A stretch of 35,306 bases of DNA from Candidatus Woesearchaeota archaeon. Its GTDB lineage: Archaea; Nanobdellota; Nanobdellia; Woesearchaeales; JAGVYF01. Shown here piece by piece: positions 25,839-35,306 of this stretch. Below the pieces are notes generated by a model, which saw nothing but the letters and a program-made list of their open reading frames with translations, was not told where the DNA came from and ran no database searches. The stretch is from assembly GCA_023264635.1 (NCBI GenBank), contig JAHFLT010000001.1, positions 1-35,306 on the forward strand, read 5' to 3'. The translations under genes were made by a program, and so were the position numbers. How positions within the stretch are numbered: the stretch's first letter is position 1; each line of letters begins with the position of its first letter.

Positions 25839-27371
25839 ATGTCTCTTGAAAAGAGGGTAAGAGAACAATGGAAACGTGTTCTTGCCATTGGAACATATCC
25901 CCTGACGGGAAATTTTCCTGAAAACATAAAAGACAGGTTGGAATATCGCTTTTTGGGAGTCTATAATAAACAGACAGCGACGATTGTTAGTATCTGTACA
26001 AATCCTGTCCTGTACACCATGATTGGTGGTACATTCTTTGGAAATGTTGGTGCTGAAGTAGGTCTCTTCACTGCAGTAGCTGAATGGTTTGTCCGCTTGC
26101 CACTTGTCATGAGCGGCTGCTCACCAGCAAGTCTGGCAGGCATTGTCATGACAGAAGAAGAAGGCACAACATGGAAACAACGCTTCAAGAAGTGCACAAA
26201 AAGGTTTGTCTCCAAATGGGCAGTGCTCGGTGCGTTAGGTGCGGCATTGATGATCAAATTTGACTATGACAGTCATGAATTCGAACAAAAGTACAAAAAC
26301 GAACTACAGCACATCCAAAAACAGCAGATAAGTGAAACCTCATTTACCCTTTTACTGAATCGTAAAGAGAATATTTCTATTCTTGCTGAATGTATAAAAA
26401 AAGACAAGTTTGTGCTTGCAGCACTGCCTGCTGAACCCGAGGGGAAGTATAAAATTGATAAAGATTTTCTCCCCTATTACACAAAAGAAGTAAAACCGGA
26501 GCTGGATTTGATTCTACAGGATCATCAGCCACAGCCAAATGTACGCTTCGGTTATTATGAAGGCATCAAGGAACCGCTCTTTATAGATATGCTGGGATTG
26601 TTGGGGTTAGGTGGAGTAATTTTTGGTTTTGGCATTCAGAAACGTTTTAGATACTCTGGAATTAGTTTTTACAATCTTGCCAACAGCATATGTGATACAG
26701 TGGACCACCGCAGGGTTGGCATACTCCCCCGTCTTGGAGGAGCCATGCGTACAGGATATTATGGAGTAACGTATCTAACTCATGCAATTCTTACAGAAAT
26801 AAATATGCTGGGCTTAATTATTTGTGCAGGCACAGCGCTGCATCTTGTCATTGGCACATCAAATTCTTATAATATCCTCAGCAAACAAATCACGATAACC
26901 CCTTCCAGTTCACTCAATATTGGCAAAACAAAGGAGGATCTTGCAATAGTTCTGGCCCATGAGAGTACGCATGCATACCAGGATAGAATGAATTGGCCAG
27001 TATCCAGCACGCTCACAGAAGGACATGCGCGTGCCATAGAGATATTGTGTGCTGAGGAGATGGCAAAGAAAACGGGAAACAAAGAATGGCTCAGGGGACC
27101 TTTGAGTAGAGAATTGATTGAGATGAAGGCGATGTACTATACACTGTGTGCGAATTACTCAGTTGCGCCAGATCAAGCTATTATTGGAGAGCATGATGTT
27201 GATGCTGTTACGAAAGCACTGTATGAACATATCTCAAGCGATGGCCATGCGAAAGGCATTGCTTTGTTTAGAGTAGCAGAATATCATTATGGACAAAAGG
27301 TGTACAGTGATGTACGTGCTGGCAGGTTCACGGTCCTTATGCCGGTTATGCCAATAATTGAGCAAAAATAA
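25839..27371 (+). CDS. membrane protein with HExxH putative metallopeptidase motif
   Basis: 'VLAHESTHAYQDRM' contains HESTH; several hydrophobic segments. Confidence 0.5.
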   Translation: MSLEKRVREQWKRVLAIGTYPLTGNFPENIKDRLEYRFLGVYNKQTATIVSICTNPVLYTMIGGTFFGNVGAEVGLFTAVAEWFVRLPLVMSGCSPASLAGIVMTEEEGTTWKQRFKKCTKRFVSKWAVLGALGAALMIKFDYDSHEFEQKYKNELQHIQKQQISETSFTLLLNRKENISILAECIKKDKFVLAALPAEPEGKYKIDKDFLPYYTKEVKPELDLILQDHQPQPNVRFGYYEGIKEPLFIDMLGLLGLGGVIFGFGIQKRFRYSGISFYNLANSICDTVDHRRVGILPRLGGAMRTGYYGVTYLTHAILTEINMLGLIICAGTALHLVIGTSNSYNILSKQITITPSSSLNIGKTKEDLAIVLAHESTHAYQDRMNWPVSSTLTEGHARAIEILCAEEMAKKTGNKEWLRGPLSRELIEMKAMYYTLCANYSVAPDQAIIGEHDVDAVTKALYEHISSDGHAKGIALFRVAEYHYGQKVYSDVRAGRFTVLMPVMPIIEQK

Positions 27372-27467
27372 GGTTCTTTACACATTAAGCAGAAATAGAA
27401 TTCTTCATACTGATTTACACCGAAACTATGAAGACTGCTGAGACTATAGACATACGAGTTTCTGTTG

Positions 27468-28241
27468 TTACGAGGACACGAATCCTGTCAGCGTGAGCTG
27501 TTCTTTTGTCTGCTGTATCCATTCCGTAAGCGCTTTGTAAAGCGGTTGATAATCATTAGTTCCCAGATAATTATTCTTCTTAAGATACGCAACGTACCAG
27601 TGCAGAAAGAGCGCTTCTTCTTTTGTCTTGCCGCTGATGCCATCCACTTTTTGCCTTTGCTGAAGAGAAACATTATTACATGTGTGATTTCGTGGTCTGT
27701 ATCCTTCCCATGAGTACCAGTGTTTTGCTGTCATATACCTAAAGGCAGTTTTTTCCCAGTCCGAGAATTGCATTAATTTGCTTTTGCCCACGTTGTAGTA
27801 CTCACCATCATATGCGTCCTTGATTGCAGGAAGTTTTGCAATGACAGTTTCAACAGCTTTTCGGAATTCATTATAAGTAGTATGCTTTGTGCGTTTTAGT
27901 TCAGCAAGAACCTCAAAGACAGCACGCTGGTGTGACTGTGACATAGCTCCTGCAAAGCTCCTGTTGCCGAGGAAGAAGATATCATGCCGCTTATACGGGA
28001 TAGGTCCCAGGTTTCCTTCATAAAATGGCAAGCCATTATTATCAATGACAATTTTCTCTTCTTTATGGTAAATAGAGAGTGTTTTCTCAGCAGCATAGGT
28101 TTTTGTTCCATCTGTTGCAGTGGCGATAATAGTTGCCTCATAGATTTCTCCCGATGGATGATTCTTTTCGAGGACACGGTATTTCCTGTCACTGGCTGCC
28201 TTCTGCAGCAACGCTTCCAATGATACTTCTATGAATGTCAT
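27468..28241 (-). CDS. hypothetical protein
   Basis: Long 257-aa ORF, no family recognised. Confidence 0.5.
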   Translation of the reverse strand: MTFIEVSLEALLQKAASDRKYRVLEKNHPSGEIYEATIIATATDGTKTYAAEKTLSIYHKEEKIVIDNNGLPFYEGNLGPIPYKRHDIFFLGNRSFAGAMSQSHQRAVFEVLAELKRTKHTTYNEFRKAVETVIAKLPAIKDAYDGEYYNVGKSKLMQFSDWEKTAFRYMTAKHWYSWEGYRPRNHTCNNVSLQQRQKVDGISGKTKEEALFLHWYVAYLKKNNYLGTNDYQPLYKALTEWIQQTKEQLTLTGFVSS

Positions 28242-28392
28242 CGTTTTTGTAATGATGTAATAGTTTATATGTATTTGTGAAAGGAATATTCCTTCAAGAA
28301 TTATAAAGAACTAAAGAAAGAGTACTCCTCCAAGAATTAGAGAGAAACAGCAGAGAAATCCTTATATCTTTCTGCTACTTAGAGACCATATC

Positions 28393-29007
28393 ATGACAGC
28401 CAAAGAGATCTTTTTTGATTTTATCGGATTCTTGCTGCTATTGCTCTTCATAGCACAAGCAGGGTTGCTTATCCTGTCGCATGACTACAGGTATTTCGTC
28501 TGGTTTTCCAATCACGCTGCACTGATTATTGGTCTTGCTATCTTATATCGCAGTTCACTCTGGATAACTGCGGAAGTTGCCATTGGTTTCGTACCAGAGA
28601 TGGTATGGATAACTGATTTTGTATATCATATTTTTACAGGAAAATTCCTGACAGGTGTTACAGCATATCTTGCTGTGCTGTCACCGCTCCAGTATGCCAT
28701 TGCATTGCAGCATCTCTTGGTAATTCCCCTGGCACTGCTTTGCCTCTGGTTTATGGGAGCTGATGGTAACGGTATGATGGTTGCATTTGTCCATGGTGTT
28801 TTATTGTGGCTTAGTGGCTATGTACTTATCCCTGAAGCGAACATCAACTGCTCTTACAAATCATGCATCACGTTGCTCGACCATCCAGCTTATATTCTCT
28901 TCTGGCCATTTATTGCATTGCTGGTGATATTCATGTCGTATGGTCTTCTCCTTCTGGTATGCAGAAAAAAGATTAGAGAAAATAATCTTCACACTAATTC
29001 ACACTAA
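28393..29007 (+). CDS. multi-TM membrane protein of unknown function
   Basis: 204 aa with about six hydrophobic segments. Confidence 0.6.
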   Translation: MTAKEIFFDFIGFLLLLLFIAQAGLLILSHDYRYFVWFSNHAALIIGLAILYRSSLWITAEVAIGFVPEMVWITDFVYHIFTGKFLTGVTAYLAVLSPLQYAIALQHLLVIPLALLCLWFMGADGNGMMVAFVHGVLLWLSGYVLIPEANINCSYKSCITLLDHPAYILFWPFIALLVIFMSYGLLLLVCRKKIRENNLHTNSH

Positions 29008-29420
29008 CAATCTTCACACCAAGGATAATCATTTATAACAAAAGCATATAATGCATTGATTCTCCGCCTTTCTTGGATAATGACCTTTTCGACGTCACAA
29101 TTTTGTCTGTAAGGAAAAGATGCGCAAAGCTCTTTTATGCGCTGCAAGCGGTAATGAACGACCGTAAGTTCTGCTTTCATGTAGCCAAAAGCTCCTTTGT
29201 CGTAATACATTTTTGCGCTGCGTATTTGGGGATACGTATCTTCTAAGAGTGTTATGAGCCTCTTTTTGTTATCTAGCTCATTTCCTACAATACGACCATC
29301 ATTTTCTACTATATCCTTAGCTCTCGCGAGTGCCTTAAATGTAGAATCATAATATTTAGTGATTTCTTCTAATGTAAGTGTGCCAAAGTTTTTACAGGTC
29401 ATTTTATTCTCTGGTTTCAT
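29004..29420 (-). CDS. hypothetical protein
   Basis: 138 aa, charged/helical. Confidence 0.4.
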   Translation of the reverse strand: MKPENKMTCKNFGTLTLEEITKYYDSTFKALARAKDIVENDGRIVGNELDNKKRLITLLEDTYPQIRSAKMYYDKGAFGYMKAELTVVHYRLQRIKELCASFPYRQNCDVEKVIIQERRRINALYAFVINDYPWCEDC

Positions 29421-29585
29421 TTATGTTGAAGTTATGTTTAATAAGATAGCCTATATATCATTTATACAAATAAATACAGAAATACAGAACTCCATCCAAA
29501 AACAAGGAATAGTAGGAACACTATAAACATTAATATACCTGAGGAATATACAACAAAGATACATAAAACATACCTGCATTGAATC

Positions 29586-29876
29586 ATGATCCGCATAACA
29601 ATCCCATTTCTAAGATTCTATGAAGAACAGCTTGCTGGCAATGTCCAGAAATTATCTGAATTGGAAGTGCTCTGCAAGAACGTGACACACCATATTGACA
29701 AAACCATTGCCACAGTCAAAGTCCTGGAGAAGCATGGCTGGAAATGGGAAACGACGTATAATGATATCCTTCTCTTCAAACCGCATTTCTTGGCAATGAC
29801 AAAGGCAGATGCACTTGCAGAATTAAAACAGCTAAAGATCGATACATCCCTTCTTGAAATTGAAGTGGTAAGGTAA
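29586..29876 (+). CDS. hypothetical protein
   Basis: 96 aa ORF in a gap with no competing ORF. Confidence 0.4.
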   Translation: MIRITIPFLRFYEEQLAGNVQKLSELEVLCKNVTHHIDKTIATVKVLEKHGWKWETTYNDILLFKPHFLAMTKADALAELKQLKIDTSLLEIEVVR

Positions 29877-30005
29877 CATCAGAGAAGTGACGTGTGAAAG
29901 TGACGCGTGGAAGAGAAAATGTTATAAAGAGTGCTCTTTTTGCATGGATTCGTTATTACTTTTGATTCGTTATTAACTTTATTACATTAACGAGGGTGAT
30001 TGCCA

Positions 30006-31223
30006 ATGAAGAATATACTTATGAAAACCATCTCTTTAGTATTGATTTTACTAGCGGTGTTGGTATCTTTTGCAGCTGCGCAGGAGCAGGATGTTCCCTT
30101 GCCGCCAACACAAACAGAACCAACAGCAGCGCCAGAAACAACAACAGAAAGCCAAGACAAGCCCCAAGTGAATGCACTGAAAACCGGCTTACAGATTGCA
30201 GGCAAAGAATTTCTGATAAAGCTCGATGCCGCTATTGCGGTTGCTAAAGAGAAAAAGGATAATCTTGGCAACCTTGAAAAGCTGCGGGATGATTTTGCAG
30301 CGTTGCTGACAAAAGCAGAAAGTGTCACTACTCATGATGCTGTTAAGCAATTACATGATCAAATGAAAGAGCTTACAGAAAAGGTCAGAGCTGAAGCAAA
30401 GAAAGTAAACCTCGCATTGCATGGAAAAGAGATTAAGAATGCAGGTGAGGATGCATTAAGAGAAAAGCAAGAAGAACTCAAGAAGTTAAAAGGAAAAGCA
30501 GAAGAAGCTCGTAAGAAGGCACTTCTAAGGCAATTCGAAGATCACCTCGAGCATGTTACCAAACAGCTTGCAAGGATGAAAGGGCGCGGCCTGAACACTA
30601 TTGAGATAGAGGCTAAGCTAAAGGATTTCGAGAATGTTAAAGCTGATCTTGAGAAAGCACTTTCTTCTGCGGATAAAGTAGCTGTAAAGGATGCTATGCT
30701 AAAGATGCGGAATGCATGGAGTACTCTGCAAAAAGCACTTGCATCTGTGGAAAAACAGCGTGCAGCGTTGGAAGCACTGAACAAGGCAAAGGAGCTGGCT
30801 GACAAAGTCCAGAAACGAAGTGATGAATTTCAAAAGAAAGGCCAGGATACCGCTGCCCTTGAAAAGGCTTTGGTTGAATTTAAACAGAGAATAGCAGACG
30901 CACAGAATGCAGCAGCAAATGGAAATTATGAAGGCGTAAAGAACATGCTGAAAGAAGCAAGAAAGCTTTTCGATGATGTCAAAAAGGGCTATGAGCATGC
31001 CCAGAAAGAGAAAGCCACTGAAAAGGCAGAAAAAATCTTAGAGAAAGCATCTGAGAGATTAGAGAAAGAAAAGGCCAAGCTAGAAGAGAACAAGGAGAAG
31101 ATGATAAAGCACGTTGAGAAGCTCACAAAAGCAGGAGAGCAGCTTGAGAAAGCAAAAGAAAGAATAGGGAAAGTAAAAGAGAAACTTAGTGACAAAGAAA
31201 AGGTAAAAGGTGAGGCACAATGA
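30006..31223 (+). CDS. secreted coiled-coil protein
   Basis: Signal peptide MKTISLVLILLAVLVSFAAAQ then about 350 aa of K/E/A-rich heptad-like sequence; ATG at 30006 (the track uses a TTG). Confidence 0.7.
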   Translation: MKNILMKTISLVLILLAVLVSFAAAQEQDVPLPPTQTEPTAAPETTTESQDKPQVNALKTGLQIAGKEFLIKLDAAIAVAKEKKDNLGNLEKLRDDFAALLTKAESVTTHDAVKQLHDQMKELTEKVRAEAKKVNLALHGKEIKNAGEDALREKQEELKKLKGKAEEARKKALLRQFEDHLEHVTKQLARMKGRGLNTIEIEAKLKDFENVKADLEKALSSADKVAVKDAMLKMRNAWSTLQKALASVEKQRAALEALNKAKELADKVQKRSDEFQKKGQDTAALEKALVEFKQRIADAQNAAANGNYEGVKNMLKEARKLFDDVKKGYEHAQKEKATEKAEKILEKASERLEKEKAKLEENKEKMIKHVEKLTKAGEQLEKAKERIGKVKEKLSDKEKVKGEAQ

Positions 31224-31549
31224 AACGTTTATTTTTTATCCTGTTGACAGCAGTCCTGCTTCTGGCATTAGGCTGTGGAAAAAGCACAGAGCAACCAGCA
31301 GAGAAAGTAGTGAAGTTGAGTGAACAACCTGTTGAAAAAGTTCCGGAAAAAACACCTGGAAAACCCGAAGAGAAACAAGCGATGCCCGCGTCAGAGCAAC
31401 CAGTAGAGGAAGCTACTGAGAAACCAACACCAGAACCAGTAACAGATATTAGCGGAGAAGGCATAGAACCTACAGAAGCACCAGTTGAACAAGAACAGGT
31501 TTCATCATTAAACGATGAAAGCCAACCTTATTTTGGTAATGTGATCTAA
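31220..31549 (+). CDS. Pro/Glu-rich small lipoprotein
   Basis: Lipobox LLLALGCGK; ATGA overlap with the coiled-coil gene; EQPxEK repeats. Confidence 0.65.
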   Translation: MKRLFFILLTAVLLLALGCGKSTEQPAEKVVKLSEQPVEKVPEKTPGKPEEKQAMPASEQPVEEATEKPTPEPVTDISGEGIEPTEAPVEQEQVSSLNDESQPYFGNVI

Positions 31550-31606
31550 TTTTTTTATTTTTCTCTCTTTCATATAGCTTCTCTTTTATATAGCAAATTT
31601 CTTTAC

Positions 31607-33214
31607 CTATTTTCTTATGCCAAGATGCCAGTGATCTGCATGCGCTTCATTATCTCCTGGCCCAATAATTGCGCGGAAATAATTCTGTGCTGTCTGGCGT
31701 ACAAGAGCATTATTTGCATCGTTCACTGTTCGTGCATCAATAATCATGCCGTTCGCGAATACAATCTGCTGGACATCCATTGCATCACCCCACCAATGTC
31801 CAGAAGGGACACCTGGTTGTCCACGAACATCACGATCATTCCGTGCACCGAGATGCTCAACGCGTACAACAGGACTGCCCACGGTACGTTCAAGCTCATG
31901 CACAAACTGCGTCAGACGATAACGTAATACTGGACTGGCACCAGCAGTTGTTTCAATTCCAGATGGTGCATAAACGTACACTGGCTGTCTGGTTGATTCA
32001 GGCATAATCTGCGTTGTTGTTCGGAAAGGATTACGTGAAACATCCGTAGTACCATCCTGATAGATGGTAACTTCATGCTTACCAATAGAGATTGTCGTTT
32101 CTGGAGCAGCAGCGTATAATTCCTTCATCTTCTTTATGCTAACAGACTCAGCCTTCAGCTCAGGTGAGACAAGAACATCCACCCCATTTGCGCTTATCAT
32201 CAGCTTTCCTTTCTGAGAATGCTCATCAACATCAAACTGACCAGATTCTATGTGGTCTATATGCACTCCGGGATCATCTTTACTCGATGACAACCCACTT
32301 TCCTTATAGATAGTGAAGCCATTGTCTCCTGTTGAGCTGATACTGTAGACAGGCAGGTTATCTTTCAGCTCATTATAAGTGGCAGTTACTGGCTTTTCTG
32401 CTTTATACCCCGCAACAATCTTTGCTACCTCTCCTTGTTTACCCAAGACATAGATGGAATGCTGATCTGCAATAAGTTCCTCATGTTTATTACTTAAAGT
32501 GTACAGCAGTTTCCCTCCTTGTTGTAATCCGTGTTTCTTGTTGTTATCTATGGAATAATACTTGTTTCCATTTTCAATGGACGCACTAACGGTATGTTCA
32601 CTACCCATTTTATTTGTGATGATGACACCATCCCCATGACTTGTGACGCTATAATCTCCAGTATCACGGCTAATGACTTCTACTGCCGCTCCTTTCTTAT
32701 TCTCAAGCTTTTTTCCACCTTCCTTTATGGACGGCGCATTGGTCTTGAGCAGATCCCCCTCGATTGTTACTTCGAGATCATTTTTATCTGCAATGGTTCC
32801 GAATTTTTTTGTGTGAACATTTCCCTCTTTGTCTATTTTTGTTTCTTCCAAACTGCCCGGAAGCGTTATCTTCTTTTTGCCTTCGGAAATGATAAATGCC
32901 TCTTTGGTGATTATCATGCTTTTTCCTTTGTATGTTTCTATTGATAGGCTACCACTTTTGGGATGCACAAGTCTCTTATTCTTGTTATCGTATGTCACTT
33001 TTTCAGTAGTTATAGATAATGAGTCCATCCCAAGAGCTTTAGCCAGTTCATTGTTGTTCAGCTTTGAAAGATCGCTTACTTTTGCAAGGACTTCAGGTTT
33101 CATGTCCTCTGCCTTGAGCATCTGCAACTCTTTTTCACCCATTGTTGAAACATCTTTTTCAGCTGCACCAGCCATAATAGCTACCACCAAGAGGAAGAAT
33201 AAGAATAGCCTCAT
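31607..33214 (-). CDS. secreted protein with C-terminal M15/extensin-like peptidase domain
   Basis: C-terminal 'PSGHWWGDAMDVQQI ... EAHADHWHLGI' fits HxxGxAxD...HxDHxH; ATG at 33214 overlaps the upstream TGA. Confidence 0.7.
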   Translation of the reverse strand: MRLFLFFLLVVAIMAGAAEKDVSTMGEKELQMLKAEDMKPEVLAKVSDLSKLNNNELAKALGMDSLSITTEKVTYDNKNKRLVHPKSGSLSIETYKGKSMIITKEAFIISEGKKKITLPGSLEETKIDKEGNVHTKKFGTIADKNDLEVTIEGDLLKTNAPSIKEGGKKLENKKGAAVEVISRDTGDYSVTSHGDGVIITNKMGSEHTVSASIENGNKYYSIDNNKKHGLQQGGKLLYTLSNKHEELIADQHSIYVLGKQGEVAKIVAGYKAEKPVTATYNELKDNLPVYSISSTGDNGFTIYKESGLSSSKDDPGVHIDHIESGQFDVDEHSQKGKLMISANGVDVLVSPELKAESVSIKKMKELYAAAPETTISIGKHEVTIYQDGTTDVSRNPFRTTTQIMPESTRQPVYVYAPSGIETTAGASPVLRYRLTQFVHELERTVGSPVVRVEHLGARNDRDVRGQPGVPSGHWWGDAMDVQQIVFANGMIIDARTVNDANNALVRQTAQNYFRAIIGPGDNEAHADHWHLGIRK

Positions 33215-33924
33215 TGTCTCACCGCGAAAGCCCACGTCAGCTGCATTGCGTCATCAGCAGTATCAGTAATAAAATACATGACATTCTGGTCACCAAAAAT
33301 CGTATCTATAGCAACATGTTCTTTCTCTTCCATAGCCAATAAATCGCTTGACGGCACTCTCAATGGATCAGATGCAATTGCGTGAGTAATTCTATTTGCG
33401 AGAGTATAAAGTGCCAGGATGCGTGCTTTGGAACGCACAGCTATTGGTGGCGCTTTTTGTTCATTGTTATCATGCACCAGTACACCGGGATAAGTCACTA
33501 TTGCCCGTGTGTCTTCCGAAGAGAGGACAATGTTTACTGTTATTTCTCCAATCTCTTTTCGGAAACTTCTCTCTATTTCCATGCATTTTACAACCCTTTC
33601 TTTTGCAGCGTTCTCCAATGATTTTTGCACTTGTTCTTGGCTCGGTACCATTATCTGTTTATGAAAATAGACTGCAATATTTCCAAATAAAGTAGGGATG
33701 AATTTCTCTGCCTGCACATTGTAGCCACCATAAAACGGGATGTCGAAAAATATCTCTTCCAAAGCCTCTTCTGTGCATGCTGCTAACGTTGTTGCTTGAA
33801 GGTGTGGTGTTATCTCTCTCTGCATGCCCGTTCTTAGGAGAGCATAAATAATTATTGAAAAAAGAATCACTACTCCTAAAACTATAAAGAATGTAACCTG
33901 CCCTCTTTTTCCTCCTTTTCCCAT
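33211..33924 (-). CDS. class-III-signal-like (RGQVTFF) membrane-anchored surface protein
   Basis: N-terminal GKGGKRGQVTFFIVLGVVILFSIIIYALL, typical of DPANN surface proteins. Confidence 0.6.
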   Translation of the reverse strand: MGKGGKRGQVTFFIVLGVVILFSIIIYALLRTGMQREITPHLQATTLAACTEEALEEIFFDIPFYGGYNVQAEKFIPTLFGNIAVYFHKQIMVPSQEQVQKSLENAAKERVVKCMEIERSFRKEIGEITVNIVLSSEDTRAIVTYPGVLVHDNNEQKAPPIAVRSKARILALYTLANRITHAIASDPLRVPSSDLLAMEEKEHVAIDTIFGDQNVMYFITDTADDAMQLTWAFAVRQ

Positions 33925-33962
33925 CGGCTCATTAAGGAGTTAAGAGAATAAAAGCTTTTCTC

Positions 33963-35306
33963 TCAGGAAAACTTCAGTTTTACTGTTGCCAGTTTCTGTT
34001 GCGCGGGATAGGTTACCTTAAGATCGCTTCGTGTCGAACCAGATACTTCGTAAAGTGCACCATACGATGTCATGCCTTTCAGCGTGTCTCCGACTGTCTC
34101 AAGGTGAAGTGTTCTTTGGTCTGGTACTTGTAGATTAATCTCATTGCCTTTGCTTATGGTTACTTTCACATCCTCGTTGCTTGACCCGTCCTTGAGCTTG
34201 TTGGCGACAGTAGTGAGAGTAATGTCCTGACTCGTTTTTCCGGAAATGTCCTGCGTTGTGCCTAGATTGAGTAAAAGTCCACCAGATGCAACAATCATTA
34301 CTTTGTCATTACCCACATTACCATTTCCATTGAGATCTACGCCTATTGCGCTGCCATTTACCGGAACAATGAAGTTATAGTTCTTTCCCGTTACGCTAAA
34401 GCTTCCCGTTCCAAAACCACTCGCATCGACGGTATATGTGGCATCACGTGTGGATCCTGCAAGATCCTTTACCTGGATTTTTTTATTATCCTTGTCTACC
34501 TGAAGCAGCTGATAAATCTGGGTAATCCCTTTTTCATTATTGCTGTCAGTTACCACAAAATAGTCATCCCGCTTGATATTTCCGTTGCTGTCCTCTACGA
34601 ATAGAAGGTCTTGATTGTCATCTCCAAACTTAAACGCATTAGTCGAGTCAATAAGGGGTATGGTATAGCTTTTACCACCATTGTTAATAAATGACAATTC
34701 CAGCATCCTTGCATTCCGGTGTTTAATGGTAACAATATCTCCTTTTTCATTGCTGAATCCCTCATAGATAATGTTCCAGTTTTTTGTCAAGAGAGAGGCT
34801 GGCTCTGCACTCTGCTTTCGTAAATCCCCTTGAGGAGGCATATAGACATCATTCTCTGTTCCTTTTGCCTCGAGACGGTACTTCAGCAAGTCAATCCGCA
34901 TCACGTCAGACCTGCTGGTTGCGCGGATCATTGCACGACCCCGTTCAACCGGCAAACCATTCACGCGCACATTGCGTTCGAATTGGTTGTTGGTAGCATC
35001 ATTATCTATGAATTCGAGTTGGTCAGCACCTATAAAAAACTCAACAATACCTTTCTCTGTTCCACCTACATTATTGAAAAGGATATCCTTTATTGCTATG
35101 ATAAAAGAATTATCAACGTTGAACACATCGCCTATCTTCAGGTCAGGAGATATTTTGCCATTGACGGTCATGCGCACCTTGTTGTTCTTTCCATCAATGA
35201 GCGTGGCAACCACTTCGTATTCCTTGTTGTCTTGCGGGAAAGACTGGCTTGCGCCCTCTTCAAGCAAAGCAACTGTTGTACCCCTCAGAAACTTAAGGAA
35301 AACTGC
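33963..35306 (-). CDS. S-layer-like surface protein, 5' end beyond the window
   Basis: Frame remains open past 35267 to the window end (AVFLKFLRGTTVALLEEGASQ..); Ig/beta-rich surface-protein composition. Confidence 0.6.
   Translation of the reverse strand, partial: AVFLKFLRGTTVALLEEGASQSFPQDNKEYEVVATLIDGKNNKVRMTVNGKISPDLKIGDVFNVDNSFIIAIKDILFNNVGGTEKGIVEFFIGADQLEFIDNDATNNQFERNVRVNGLPVERGRAMIRATSRSDVMRIDLLKYRLEAKGTENDVYMPPQGDLRKQSAEPASLLTKNWNIIYEGFSNEKGDIVTIKHRNARMLELSFINNGGKSYTIPLIDSTNAFKFGDDNQDLLFVEDSNGNIKRDDYFVVTDSNNEKGITQIYQLLQVDKDNKKIQVKDLAGSTRDATYTVDASGFGTGSFSVTGKNYNFIVPVNGSAIGVDLNGNGNVGNDKVMIVASGGLLLNLGTTQDISGKTSQDITLTTVANKLKDGSSNEDVKVTISKGNEINLQVPDQRTLHLETVGDTLKGMTSYGALYEVSGSTRSDLKVTYPAQQKLATVKLKFS

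Overview
This 35.3 kb window looks archaeal and most resembles a DPANN/Woesearchaeota-type genome. That call rests on TATA-like promoters, a DUF2080-type transposon protein, and a 'RGQVTFFIVLGVVI' surface-protein leader; I could not test taxonomy.

It holds conserved genes: a MiaB/MtaB methylthiotransferase, a metallophosphoesterase, a beta-CASP nuclease, a long RelA/SpoT homolog, and a compact lipA-pdhA-pdhB-pdhC-lpd operon. It also holds many secreted or surface proteins: a Cys-rich tandem-repeat protein, lipoproteins, an M15-like peptidase and an S-layer-like protein.

The accessory region (about 3.35-11.7 kb) is the most mosaic part. It contains a solo IS end that supplies the stop codon of a TraB-like gene, an IS66-family element with an in-frame amber codon, and an IS481-family element with a 15-bp target duplication inserted next to an HNH gene that is bounded by inverted repeats. 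It also contains a 3' fragment of a histidine phosphatase, attC-like hairpins, and an unusual fusion of a P-loop kinase with a WbuX-like ATP-pyrophosphatase. A third, IS5-like relic with four in-frame nonsense codons separates relA from lipA-pdh.

No rRNA, tRNA or CRISPR array was recognised. All family assignments come from motif recognition by eye; no searches were run.
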